From Marisediminitalea lipolytica (GTDB taxonomy: Bacteria > Pseudomonadota > Gammaproteobacteria > Enterobacterales > Alteromonadaceae), in the NCBI RefSeq assembly GCF_001758465.1, contig NZ_MJIC01000009.1:186001-250000 (forward strand): a DNA stretch of 64,000 nt, written 5' to 3'. Below are positions 36,072 through 45,122 of this stretch, piece by piece. A program made the position numbers and the translations under genes. The notes beneath the pieces were generated by a model. The model saw only the letters and a list, made by a program, of their open reading frames with translations, ran no database searches and was not told where the DNA came from. Position 1 is the first letter of the stretch. The number at the start of each line of letters is the position of its first letter.

Positions 36072-36988
36072 AAAAAGTCGTTATTTTCGGGGAATGCATG
36101 GTTGAGCTGGTATCAACCAGTGCCACTGATTTAAAGAAAAGCTTCGCCGGAGACACTTACAACACGGCCGTTTACCTTAAGCGAAATGCGCCGGGTTTGT
36201 CGGTGAGTTATCTGACGGCAATCGGCGAAGACTTTTTAAGTAACGAACTGTTATTTGCCATGGGTGAAGAGCAGATTAATACCGATCAGGTTTATCGTTG
36301 CAGTAAACGTAATCTTGGCCTTTACATGGTGCGTACTGATAGCCATGGTGAGCGCACTTTTGCCTACTGGCGCGACAGTTCAGCGGCAACGCAAACGCTG
36401 AATGTTATGACGCAGGCCCCGCAGGATATCGACTTATTCTATTTTTCAGGCATTTCCGTGGCGATACTGGATACCGCACAGCGCGAGAAGTTGTTTGAAC
36501 TGATAGCAACGCTGCGTAATGACGGCTGCCAGATAGTGTTTGATCCAAACTACCGTCCGCGCCTGTGGCGCGACAAGCAGGAAGCCCAACAGTGGATGGA
36601 CAAGAGTTATCAGGCTGCTGATATCGCTTTCCCGGGCGGTGATGACCACCTTGCGCTTTATGGTCATACTAATGCCGATGACGTGTTATCTCATCTTACT
36701 CCCTTTGGTATCAAAGAGATCGTTATGAAAAATGGCGCGGTGGGTGTACATATTGTTAATCAGGAAGGGCAGTTTATTGTGCCTGTGCAAACGGTGACAA
36801 ACGTGGTTGATACTACCGCTGCCGGTGATGCGTTTAATGGTGGCTATCTTGCGGCACGGCTGTCGGGAAAAAACGTTACTGAGTCTGCCAGCTTCGGGGC
36901 CATGGTAGCAGGCATTGTTATTCAACATCCTGGTGCTATTATTCCAGCCAGTGTGCTGGCTAATGCAGTGATGCCATTCAGCAGCTGA
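36068..36988 (+). CDS. kdgK: 2-dehydro-3-deoxygluconokinase
   Basis: A 306-residue PfkB-family kinase that phosphorylates KDG before aldol cleavage. Motifs: FGECMVELVS at the N-terminus, DPNYRPRLW in the middle, and the catalytic DTTAAGDAFNGGYLA near the C-terminus. The start is a GTG (36068) overlapping the eda stop as GTGA, with AAGGA upstream. It is the last gene of the uxaA-uxaC-reductase-eda-kdgK operon, where both branches of uronate breakdown meet. Confidence 0.95.
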   Translation: MKKVVIFGECMVELVSTSATDLKKSFAGDTYNTAVYLKRNAPGLSVSYLTAIGEDFLSNELLFAMGEEQINTDQVYRCSKRNLGLYMVRTDSHGERTFAYWRDSSAATQTLNVMTQAPQDIDLFYFSGISVAILDTAQREKLFELIATLRNDGCQIVFDPNYRPRLWRDKQEAQQWMDKSYQAADIAFPGGDDHLALYGHTNADDVLSHLTPFGIKEIVMKNGAVGVHIVNQEGQFIVPVQTVTNVVDTTAAGDAFNGGYLAARLSGKNVTESASFGAMVAGIVIQHPGAIIPASVLANAVMPFSS

Positions 36989-37281
36989 AACCTGCTCTCC
37001 CGTGTGGCGAAGCAACAGTGGCTTCGTCACCATTCAACCTTCAACCTTTAAATTATTCCTGTTCTGTATCTACTCTCCCGTTCCTGACTTGTCCTGTCAC
37101 CCTGCGCCAAACTGCTACGAATAACACAGCGGATAGCGTGCTGATGTCGATGAAATAGATAAATCTGGAGGGCTGACACAGGCCTTTAGGCCGCGTTTGT
37201 TGCTGTAATACTGAGCCGAAAAAATCTGGCAGTGCCATACTAAAACCCGGAGCTTGTTGCTCCGGGGTAACTGCTACAGGA
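36989..37281. other. Intergenic region between kdgK and rhamnogalacturonan acetylesterase
   Basis: A 293-base gap between convergent genes. It holds a weak hairpin GCGAAGC/GCTTCGT just after kdgK and a strong one near 37246-37266, listed separately. A short minus-strand open frame at 37053-37238 looks like chance. Confidence 0.4.
37243..37267 (-). terminator. Terminator of rhamnogalacturonan acetylesterase gene
   Basis: CCCGGAGC (37246-37253) pairs with GCTCCGGG (37259-37266), loop TTGTT. The four As on its left give a short U-run on the minus strand. Confidence 0.65.
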
Positions 37282-38037
37282 TTACAATGAATCGCGGTAA
37301 ACGTAGTTGGCCAGCGGGTGTTTGCGGGCCTTTAAATCACGAATGAAAAACTGGGCTACCTTGGCGGCGCCAACAACATTGAGATGGGTGTTATCGGTTT
37401 TTCCTTCCGGGTAGCGGGTGTAGAGATCCGGCGGTACCTGAATAAAGTACTGACGACTCTCTGGCTCGCCAATGTTTTTAAGGAAGCCGCAGGTTTGCTC
37501 GTTTAAATCAAAAAATTCAACGCCTTCTGACTCCGCGACCTGTTTTGCTGCACTGGCATAGTCGAGCAATTTGCGCTGAAGATTTCCCTGTTCGTCAAAA
37601 TGACGGCGACAAATAGAACTGGCAATCATCGGCGTGGCGTCTTTAGCCCGTACCTCTTTAATGTACTGGCGCAAAAAGGCCGGGTAATCTTTGTCTGCCG
37701 AGGCATAGCGTGCCGGATCGTCTTCTTTCTGGTCGTTGTGACCGAATTGGATCAGCACATAATCACCGGCTTTCAGCTCGGATAAAACCAGTGCCCAACG
37801 CCCTTCGTTAAGAAAACGGCGGGTGCTGCGGCCATTGGCAGCGTGGTTAACAATCTCCAGTTCTTCGGTCATGTACTGGGGTAACAGCTGGCCCCAACCG
37901 CGCTCCGGATAAGCCAGATTTGGTTTGTTTGACATGGTGGAATCGCCCACCAGGTGCAGCGCCACGCGGGTAGGGTCCCACGCACTGGCGCCAAAGCAAA
38001 CCAGAGATAACAACAGAGTACACAATATGTGTTTCAT
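37282..38037 (-). CDS. Rhamnogalacturonan acetylesterase (SGNH hydrolase, CE12-like)
   Basis: A 251-residue secreted esterase that removes acetyl groups from rhamnogalacturonan. Signal peptide MKHILCTLLLSLVCFGASA. SGNH blocks are all visible: LVGDSTMSNK (Ser nucleophile), NHAANGRSTR (Gly/Asn), QFGHNDQKED (Asn) and DNTHLNVVGA (Asp-His). It stands downstream of the TonB-dependent receptor on the same strand with a terminator between, so it probably has its own weak promoter or depends on read-through. No LacI palindrome lies before it. Confidence 0.88.
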   Translation of the reverse strand: MKHILCTLLLSLVCFGASAWDPTRVALHLVGDSTMSNKPNLAYPERGWGQLLPQYMTEELEIVNHAANGRSTRRFLNEGRWALVLSELKAGDYVLIQFGHNDQKEDDPARYASADKDYPAFLRQYIKEVRAKDATPMIASSICRRHFDEQGNLQRKLLDYASAAKQVAESEGVEFFDLNEQTCGFLKNIGEPESRQYFIQVPPDLYTRYPEGKTDNTHLNVVGAAKVAQFFIRDLKARKHPLANYVYRDSL

Positions 38038-38050
38038 CCTTTCTCCTTAA

Positions 38051-38081
38051 AATAAAAAAAGGCCATTTAAACAATGGCCTT
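38051..38081 (-). terminator. Terminator of TonB-dependent receptor gene
   Basis: AAGGCCATT (38059-38067) pairs with AATGGCCTT (38073-38081), loop TAAAC. The A-rich run at 38051-38060 is the U-tract on the minus strand. Confidence 0.8.
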
Positions 38082-38179
38082 GGGACCGGTTTTTACCCGT
38101 AGACAAATGGGTCTGTGTTTACGGGGTCGAAACCAGTCCAACAGCGGATCAAATGATCCTTGGGCACACTATAAAATCG

Positions 38180-40876
38180 TTACATTCTGTAGCTGGCACC
38201 GATGAAGAACTGACGACCGGTTCGGGTCACATTCCACAAGCGTCCACCAACGTTTGGTGATACCAGGGCAACAATTGGCTCGTCGGTCAGGTTAATACCC
38301 TCAATCGACACTTTGAGGTTTTCTGACACGTTGTAGCTGGCCGAGAAGTCAATATGGGTGGTGCCATCCACATAGCGTTCTTTGTTCGGGTTACTCTGGA
38401 ATGACGTGGTGAACTCACTGCGTTTCGCCATGGAAACACGGGCACTAAACAGGTCATTTTCCCAGTACACCGTAAAGTTAGACGATCTGTCTGACTGGCC
38501 GGTGAGGTTTACATCGGCATCAACAAAAGTCATGTTAGCTAACACACCGAAGTTTTTCACCCACTCAGGTCCCGGCAGGAAATCCAGTGTTTGCTGGTAC
38601 TGAACTTCGTAGCCGTCGAGCTTGCCGCCACCGCCATTTATCGGGCGACGCACTTCAAAATCAGCATTATTCACGATATCTGCCTGAGCACCGAGTACGC
38701 TGTCTGGTAAGCCAACTTGCTGCCAGTTAAGGGTGCTGGGTAAGGTAGTCGGGAACGATTCAATGTCTTTTATGAAGTAGGCGAAAGACAGTAATGCGCC
38801 TTCAGCAAAGTAGTACTCGGCAGACAGATCGTAGTTAGTAGCCCGGAATGGGTCGATGAACGGGTTACCATAGTTAACAGTCAGGTTAAATGGATCCACA
38901 CTACCACCGGGCGATAACGTGCTCAGGCCAGGACGAGACATTACATCGGCATAAGAGGCACGCAGTACCACATCTTCAGTAAGGTCGAGTGCCAGATTAA
39001 CCGATGGCAGAGTATCGCTGTAATCGTTTTTAACCGTGGTTGGGTCGCCATTGACCAGACCAGTAGATTCAACGTCGGTTGTTGCATAACGCACACCAGC
39101 GTTACCACGCAGGTCCATGTCACCAACCGGGAAGAAAAAGTCAGCCTGAATAAAGTAGCTCATGTTTTCTTCGCCAACTGCGTAGGTATCACCACCGCGC
39201 GGGGCATAGCTCCAGCCACCACTGGCCAGGAATTGCGGCAATTGAGCGTTGTCGGCCATAAAGAACGACTGACCACCGGCACTTACCACATTACCGTCGG
39301 CAGCTGTGACCACATTGCTAATACCAAAGGCGACATTATCTACAGTGCCGTCGGCTGCATCGGCATTGGCAAAGGTGCCGTCTGCCCGTGAACCGGCGAT
39401 TTCATACATGTAGTCTTTGTAGGTAACACCACCTTTCAGGGTGACTGAATCACTCAGGATATAAGCAAAATCAAGACGCGCGTTGTCGTAACTGGATTCT
39501 GCATCATATAAACGGTCGCGGTACTCTGATAATTCCCAGTTGGCCGGATTCGCGGTATCAAAGCTGTAGCCAATAGTTGGGCTCATCGGGCTGCTGTAAT
39601 CAAAAGTTACCGCAGAGCTGCTTTCGGCGTAATCGAGCATGCGACGCGAATCGTTTTCACTGAAGTGCTCATAAATAATGGTGGTTTCACGGTTATCCAG
39701 TACCGACTCAGAGGTACCTGCTAACAGGTGGAGTCTCAGGTCGTCGTTGATATGGTGAACCACGTCCACACTGAACTGGGTAAATTCTGATTCCCAGTTA
39801 GACTCAAAGTTTTCTGAACGCACATCCACATCGTGAGCCGTCGCCGCCACAATACTGTCGTTACCGTCTATAGTGTAGTCGGTCAGGTAAGTCTGGCCAA
39901 CACCCAGAGAGTTAGTCCGCGCCAGCGAGATTGCCTGCATAAATGGCTCAAGGCGCTGAGCTTCAATTTTTGCGTATAAGGCATCTACTGTAACCGTGGT
40001 GTCGTCGGTTGGTGCAAACTGCATTGACGCAGTAATGCCGGTGCGGTCCAGGTCGTGGCTCTTATCGGCAAACCGTGGGAAGCGCGGGTGCCAGTAGCTG
40101 CTTAAATCTTCGCTCTGGGTACCTATGCAGGAATCGTCGGTACAGAAGCTGTTATCTTCCCAGCGACCGGTGTCAGCACCGACGTTGCTAATTAATTGAG
40201 AAGAAAATGACGCAGAAACCAAAAAGCCAAAGGTGCGGTCTTCGTTGGTGTAACTGGTTAGTGCCGACAGTCTTGGATCGGCTTCTTCAGACTGGTCGTT
40301 ATAAGTGCCCTGCACATTGAGGGCTGTTACGTTATCTTTAAAATCGAACGGGCGACCAGTGGTTAAGTCCACCGTGGCACCTAAAGTACCTTCTTCAATT
40401 TCGGCAGAAGAGGTCTTATGTACGGTTAGCTGGCTGAACAGTTCAGAAGCAAACACGTTGAAGTCAAATGCACGGTTTTTACGAACACCGCCTGGGCCTG
40501 CCGACAGTGATTGCGCCTGCATGCCATTCAGCTGAACGCGGGTGAAGCTGGAGTTAAGACCACGAACGGTAATTTCACGTCCCTGACCGGCATCACGACT
40601 GATGGCGATACCCGGGATACGTTGTAACGACTCGGCAAGGTTCTGATCAGGAAAGTCTGCAATATCTTCGGCGAGAATGGTGTCGACCGCACCGGCTGAA
40701 GCACGTTTGGTCAGCAGCGCTTTTTGCAGGCTGTCGGCAAAACTGGAGGCGCGAACCTCTATGATTTCAACCTCGGCGTCTGGTGACGCCTGAGCCTGAA
40801 CCATCGCTGGTGTTAACAGTGCGCAGGTAACTGCAAGGCTCAAAGGGGCTTTAGTAAACTTCTTGGCAAATTTCAT
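38180..40876 (-). CDS. TonB-dependent receptor for pectin oligosaccharides
   Basis: An outer-membrane importer of about 898 residues after start correction. The signal peptide is MKFAKKFTKAPLSLAV... ending in AQA. A TonB-box-like EVEIIEVRA follows, then the plug domain (DFPDQNLAESLQRIPGI, ITVRGLNSSFTRVQLNG) and the 22-strand barrel, with the last residues GRQFFIGASYRM. Substrate is inferred from the flanking pectinase genes: galacturonate oligomers. The longer frame starts 38 codons upstream, but the ATG at 40876 has GAGGAAG in front and the signal peptide right after. A promoter with operator lies upstream. Confidence 0.92.
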   Translation of the reverse strand: MKFAKKFTKAPLSLAVTCALLTPAMVQAQASPDAEVEIIEVRASSFADSLQKALLTKRASAGAVDTILAEDIADFPDQNLAESLQRIPGIAISRDAGQGREITVRGLNSSFTRVQLNGMQAQSLSAGPGGVRKNRAFDFNVFASELFSQLTVHKTSSAEIEEGTLGATVDLTTGRPFDFKDNVTALNVQGTYNDQSEEADPRLSALTSYTNEDRTFGFLVSASFSSQLISNVGADTGRWEDNSFCTDDSCIGTQSEDLSSYWHPRFPRFADKSHDLDRTGITASMQFAPTDDTTVTVDALYAKIEAQRLEPFMQAISLARTNSLGVGQTYLTDYTIDGNDSIVAATAHDVDVRSENFESNWESEFTQFSVDVVHHINDDLRLHLLAGTSESVLDNRETTIIYEHFSENDSRRMLDYAESSSAVTFDYSSPMSPTIGYSFDTANPANWELSEYRDRLYDAESSYDNARLDFAYILSDSVTLKGGVTYKDYMYEIAGSRADGTFANADAADGTVDNVAFGISNVVTAADGNVVSAGGQSFFMADNAQLPQFLASGGWSYAPRGGDTYAVGEENMSYFIQADFFFPVGDMDLRGNAGVRYATTDVESTGLVNGDPTTVKNDYSDTLPSVNLALDLTEDVVLRASYADVMSRPGLSTLSPGGSVDPFNLTVNYGNPFIDPFRATNYDLSAEYYFAEGALLSFAYFIKDIESFPTTLPSTLNWQQVGLPDSVLGAQADIVNNADFEVRRPINGGGGKLDGYEVQYQQTLDFLPGPEWVKNFGVLANMTFVDADVNLTGQSDRSSNFTVYWENDLFSARVSMAKRSEFTTSFQSNPNKERYVDGTTHIDFSASYNVSENLKVSIEGINLTDEPIVALVSPNVGGRLWNVTRTGRQFFIGASYRM

Positions 40877-41016
40877 TCGTGGCTTCCTCACGTATTTTAT
40901 TAACCTGTTCTGCGCTTGTTTCATTTCGTCAATCATTGCCGAACAAGTTGTGTGCATGGGTACGTATACTGTTAAACCTGTTTTTATCATTCCTTATCGG
41001 TTAACAAGCGCTTAAC

Positions 41017-41045
41017 AATATAGATATAAATGCCACCGGTGGCAA
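41017..41045 (-). promoter_or_regulatory. Promoter of TonB-dependent receptor with LacI-type operator
   Basis: Minus strand: TTGCCA (41040-41045), 17-base spacer, TATATT (41017-41022). The palindrome TGCCACCGGTGGCA (41031-41044) overlaps the -35, the same geometry as the minus-strand promoter of the DUF4861 gene. Confidence 0.72.
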
Positions 41046-41229
41046 GATGGATTTTGCGTTTTTTTAAATTTTTGTGAAAAATAAGTGTCTTGTTTTTGCC
41101 GGGAGATAACCAAGCCCTTGTGATTTAGGGATTTATGAGTGCTTTTATTAGATGTTTAAATGTATTCAGGACAAGTGGTGCACCAGTTACCGAGTTTGTT
41201 TGTTGTTCAATATTTGGTTTTTTTACATG

Positions 41230-41272
41230 TTGACAACATGGGTGAAAGACATAAAATGCTACCGGTAGCATT
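41230..41272 (+). promoter_or_regulatory. Promoter of pectinase operon with LacI-type operator
   Basis: TTGACA (41230-41235), 16-base spacer, TAAAAT (41252-41257). The palindrome AATGCTACCGGTAGCATT (41255-41272) overlaps the -10 and start site. It is a variant (GCTACC for GCCACC) of the other three operators. The rest of the 428-base gap (40877-41304) has no gene. Confidence 0.75.
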
Positions 41273-41304
41273 AAGCGTTTACAAATTTTAAACAGGGGGC
41301 ACAC

Positions 41305-42495
41305 ATGTTAAATCAGATGGTAAGGGTAATGCTTGTATCACTGCTGTTTATAGCTTCAGCAGTATCAGGCCAAACCGGGCCTTTGGATAACACTAAACCA
41401 TGGTATCAGCGCATGGCGGAATCTGAGATGGAGCGCTTTCCACAAGCCTGGATGATGGACTGGGATAAAGAGCCGACCTGGGATTATGTGCATGGTCTTA
41501 ACTTATTAGGGTTTGCCCGTGTTTACGAGAAAACCGGTGATAAGCGTTATTTTGATTATCTTAAAGGGTATTACGACACGCTGATCGACAAAGACGGCAA
41601 TATTGCCACCTATCGTCGGGACAAATTTAATATCGACATGCTGAATGCCGGCAAGGTCCTGTTCTTCCTATACGATCAAACGGGCGACAATAAATACATG
41701 CTGGCTGCTGATAAACTGCGCGATCAGTTAAACGAACATCCGCGTACCAGCGAAGGCGGCTTCTGGCATAAAAAGCGCTATCCCTACCAAATGTGGTTGG
41801 ACGGCCTGTATATGGGCGCGCCATTTTATGCAGAGTACCTTGTGCGTGCCCGCGACCCTGAGCAACTGGACGATGTATTTTTACAGTTCGAGCTGATCGA
41901 AAAGCATCTTTACGATACTAACACCGGCCTGCCTCGTCATGGTTGGGATGAGTCCCGCGAGCAAAAGTGGTCTGATAAAGCAACGGGCTTGTCACCTCAT
42001 CACTGGTCACGCGCGCTGGGTTGGTATGCCATGGCAATGGTGGATGTAATGGACGTGGTGCCAGCACAAAACTCTAAACGTGCCTGGTTAGCGGCCCGGT
42101 TTGAAAAGTTTATGGCGCAGGTTATTAAATATCAGCATAGCTCTGGTGCCTGGTATCAGGTTACCGATTTGGGCAACCGCAAAGGTAACTATCTGGAAGC
42201 TTCCGGTACTGCCATGCTGACCTACGCAATGGCACGTGGCGTAAATATGGGTGTGTTACCTGCTTCTTATCGCGAGCACGCGGAAAAAGGCTTTGCTGCA
42301 CTGGTAGATCAGATGATCTCAGTGGAGGCTGAAACCAATATCATTACCCTTAATCAGGTGTGTGCGGTAGCGGGCCTGGGCGGCAAGCCTTATCGTGACG
42401 GTAGTTTTGACTATTACATGAGTGAGCCCATTCGCCCGAATGATGCCAAAGGGGTTGGTCCTTTTATTCTGGCCGCACTGGAACTGGACAAGTAA
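41305..42495 (+). CDS. GH105 unsaturated rhamnogalacturonyl/galacturonyl hydrolase
   Basis: A 396-residue enzyme of the GH88/GH105 type, which removes a 4,5-unsaturated uronate from oligomers made by pectin lyases. Signal peptide to about residue 22. Typical stretches: WDYVHGLNLLGFARVYEKTG, MWLDGLYMGAPFYAEY with the catalytic Asp, and SPHHWSRALGWYAMAMVD. First gene of a five-gene operon; a GH43 gene follows 3 bases after its stop. Products feed KduI. Confidence 0.92.
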   Translation: MLNQMVRVMLVSLLFIASAVSGQTGPLDNTKPWYQRMAESEMERFPQAWMMDWDKEPTWDYVHGLNLLGFARVYEKTGDKRYFDYLKGYYDTLIDKDGNIATYRRDKFNIDMLNAGKVLFFLYDQTGDNKYMLAADKLRDQLNEHPRTSEGGFWHKKRYPYQMWLDGLYMGAPFYAEYLVRARDPEQLDDVFLQFELIEKHLYDTNTGLPRHGWDESREQKWSDKATGLSPHHWSRALGWYAMAMVDVMDVVPAQNSKRAWLAARFEKFMAQVIKYQHSSGAWYQVTDLGNRKGNYLEASGTAMLTYAMARGVNMGVLPASYREHAEKGFAALVDQMISVEAETNIITLNQVCAVAGLGGKPYRDGSFDYYMSEPIRPNDAKGVGPFILAALELDK

Positions 42496-42498
42496 ACC

Positions 42499-44148
42499 AT
42501 GCGCCACCACGCCCTGCTCGCCGTGCTGACCGCCTGTTGCCTGATGGCGTGCAGCGGTCAGTCGGCTCCTTCTGCAATGAATGCGGGTGATAACTGCCTG
42601 CATATCAGCGATGATGGGCAGGGCGAGTATCGCAATCCGATACTGCACATCGATTATTCCGATCCGGATGTGGTGGCCGTGGGAAACGATTATTACATGA
42701 CGTCATCCAGTTTTAATGCGTCGCCGGGGTTACCCATACTCCATTCCACCGATTTAGTTAACTGGACACTGATCAACTACGCCTTACCACAACAAGTACC
42801 GCTGGCTCACTATAATAAGCCGCAGCATGGCAACGGCGTGTGGGCCCCTAATATCCGCTATCACAATGGCCGGTTCTGGATATTCTATCCGGACCCGGAC
42901 TTTGGCATTTATGTTGTCTTTGCGGATGATCCGGCGGACGGGTGGAGCGAGCCACGCCTGATATTGCCGGGTAAAGGCATTATCGATCCAACGCCGTTGT
43001 GGGATGAGGACGGAAAGGCTTATTTACTCCATGCCTGGGCGAAAAGCCGGGCAGGTTTTAACAACGTGCTGAGTCTGCATGAAATGGCACCGGATACCTC
43101 CTGGGTTAATCCGGACTACAACACCATTATTGATGGCCATCAATTGAGTGGCTATCGTACGCTGGAAGGCCCCAAGTTTTATAAACGTAATGGCTACTAC
43201 TATGTGTTCGCCCCGGCAGGTGGTGTGGAAACGGGCTGGCAAGCCGTGTTTCGTGCCAGGCAAATTACTGGCCCTTACGAACACCGAACGGTTATGGCGC
43301 AGGGCAATACCTTAATTAACGGCCCGCATCAGGGCGCATGGGTGCAAACTGCCTCAGGCCAGGACTGGTTTGTGCATTTTCAGTCGCGCAAGGCTTATGG
43401 CCGCATTGTGCACTTACAACCCCTGACATGGGTTAACGACTGGCCGGTTATCGGTAGCGATCCGGACGGTGATGGTATCGGTGAACCGGTTTACCGCTAC
43501 CGCAAACCAATTAGCGCGGTTCCCGTTACACTAGCAGCGCAGCCCACCAGTGATGAGTTTATTGCGAGTACATTAGGATTGCAGTGGCAGTGGAATGCCA
43601 ATTATCAGCCTGAGTGGCACTCGCTGGCAGAGGGCAAGCTTACCCTGCATGCCCAGCCTAAGTTGCGTGAGACAGGCGATAATTTGTGGATGACCTCCAA
43701 CCTGTTGCTTCAAAAATTACCGGCGCAAACGTTTCAGGTAAGGGCCAGTCTGAATGTGCCCAACGATACCCCGGCCATTGAGACCGGGCTGCTATTGTTT
43801 GGCGAAGATTACGCCTGGGTGGGTATTAAAACCCTAAACAAAAAGCCGCACCTTGTTTATGTGCAGTGCCGCGGTGCCCGCACAGGTTGTGATGAAAACG
43901 TCCACGATTATGGTGAAGTCACGTCAGCGAAGGTAGAGCTTCGTTATATTCTCGCCTCTGACGCTACCGCCGTATTTGCCTATCGATTTGACAGCAGCGC
44001 ACCTTTTACTGTGGTAGGTGAACAATTTAAGGCCCGACGGGGACGCTGGGTTGGCGCTAAAACCGGCTTGTTTGCGGTAGGCGAGGATAACGCCTTTGCT
44101 GAGTATGATTATGTCCGGTTTACCCCCATGCATCGGGAGTCACAGTAA
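42499..44148 (+). CDS. GH43 family glycoside hydrolase lipoprotein
   Basis: A 549-residue hydrolase with a lipoprotein signal (CCLMACSG). The five-bladed GH43 domain begins at YRNPILHIDYSDPDVVAVG (catalytic base Asp in YSDPD) and has SSSFNASPGLPILHSTDLVNW and LEGPKFYKRNGYYYVF with the acid Glu. The C-terminal 200 residues resemble the concanavalin-like domain of GH43 beta-xylosidase/arabinofuranosidases. Specificity in pectin side chains (arabinose, xylose or galactose) cannot be read from sequence. One base overlap with the next gene. Confidence 0.88.
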   Translation: MRHHALLAVLTACCLMACSGQSAPSAMNAGDNCLHISDDGQGEYRNPILHIDYSDPDVVAVGNDYYMTSSSFNASPGLPILHSTDLVNWTLINYALPQQVPLAHYNKPQHGNGVWAPNIRYHNGRFWIFYPDPDFGIYVVFADDPADGWSEPRLILPGKGIIDPTPLWDEDGKAYLLHAWAKSRAGFNNVLSLHEMAPDTSWVNPDYNTIIDGHQLSGYRTLEGPKFYKRNGYYYVFAPAGGVETGWQAVFRARQITGPYEHRTVMAQGNTLINGPHQGAWVQTASGQDWFVHFQSRKAYGRIVHLQPLTWVNDWPVIGSDPDGDGIGEPVYRYRKPISAVPVTLAAQPTSDEFIASTLGLQWQWNANYQPEWHSLAEGKLTLHAQPKLRETGDNLWMTSNLLLQKLPAQTFQVRASLNVPNDTPAIETGLLLFGEDYAWVGIKTLNKKPHLVYVQCRGARTGCDENVHDYGEVTSAKVELRYILASDATAVFAYRFDSSAPFTVVGEQFKARRGRWVGAKTGLFAVGEDNAFAEYDYVRFTPMHRESQ

Positions 44149-45122
44149 TGAAACTGGCTGTTTTTTTCGTTTTCCTGCTGTCCTTTGGGGTAATTACGCT
44201 GGCTGAAAGCAAAGACATCACGGTGGATGACAGCTATTCGCCCGGTGAGCGCTTTGCCCGCTATAAACCCAAACATCCCGAGCTTGAATGGCCGGTACTA
44301 AGCTTTCGTGCTGGCCAACGTGTCGAGTTTGAACGTCCTTACAAACAAGCCGATGGGCGGGACTTGCACCTTGATGTGTTCCATCCGTCGGCAGAAAATC
44401 AAAATGGTCAGGCCATTATTCTTGTTCACGGTGGCGGCTGGCGCTCAGGCAACAAATCTCACTTTTACCCATTGGCCAATTTGCTCGCTCAGAGCGGTTA
44501 TGTAGTGGTAACCCCAGAATACCGGCTATCGACCGAAGCAACCTATCCAGCCGGGCTGACTGATATTAGTGATGTTATTAACTGGCTTAAAACAAGGGCC
44601 GGGCTATTTCAGGTAAGCCCAGACCAAATAGCCATTGGTGGTGGCTCGTCGGGCGGACAGATGGCAGCATTAATTGGCCATGCAGCCAGCAGTAAACATT
44701 TTTATTCTGAGCCGACGCAGGATAACCGGGTGAACGCGGTGATTTCGCTGGACGGCGTGCTGGATTTTACCACCCCACTGGCATTGAAGTTTGAGAATAA
44801 AAAGCAGGAAAAATCCGCCGCGGCGCTGTGGCTGGGGGGGACCTATGAGCAGATTCCACAGGTATGGCAACAGGCATCGGCCACGCACTATTTGCATAAA
44901 GCCTCACCGCCAACGCTGATTATCAGCAGCGGGCAACTGCGTTTTACTGCTGGCAGTACTGAAATGCAGGCCTATCTGACACAACACCACATTATTAATC
45001 AATACATTGAGCTGGATAACACCATTCATACCTTTTGGTTGTTTGAGCCCTATTTAAGCCAGACTGCTCAGTGGATTGATACCTTTTTACAGCGCGTTCA
45101 AAAGCAAGGAGAACAGCAGTGA
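44148..45122 (+). CDS. Secreted alpha/beta-hydrolase, probable carbohydrate esterase
   Basis: A 324-residue esterase with a signal peptide (MKLAVFFVFLLSFGVITLAES). Oxyanion hole motif VHGGGWRSG, nucleophile Ser in GGGSSGGQMAAL, and catalytic His near IHTFWLFEP. It belongs to the hormone-sensitive-lipase-like or carbohydrate esterase group; in a pectin operon it likely removes acetyl or feruloyl groups. Its start overlaps the previous stop by one base and its end overlaps the polygalacturonase gene by four. Confidence 0.82.
   Translation: MKLAVFFVFLLSFGVITLAESKDITVDDSYSPGERFARYKPKHPELEWPVLSFRAGQRVEFERPYKQADGRDLHLDVFHPSAENQNGQAIILVHGGGWRSGNKSHFYPLANLLAQSGYVVVTPEYRLSTEATYPAGLTDISDVINWLKTRAGLFQVSPDQIAIGGGSSGGQMAALIGHAASSKHFYSEPTQDNRVNAVISLDGVLDFTTPLALKFENKKQEKSAAALWLGGTYEQIPQVWQQASATHYLHKASPPTLIISSGQLRFTAGSTEMQAYLTQHHIINQYIELDNTIHTFWLFEPYLSQTAQWIDTFLQRVQKQGEQQ

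Noticed and set aside
37053..37238. Minus-strand open frame of 61 codons after kdgK
   Set aside because: No ribosome site, no recognisable family, and it lies between convergent genes.
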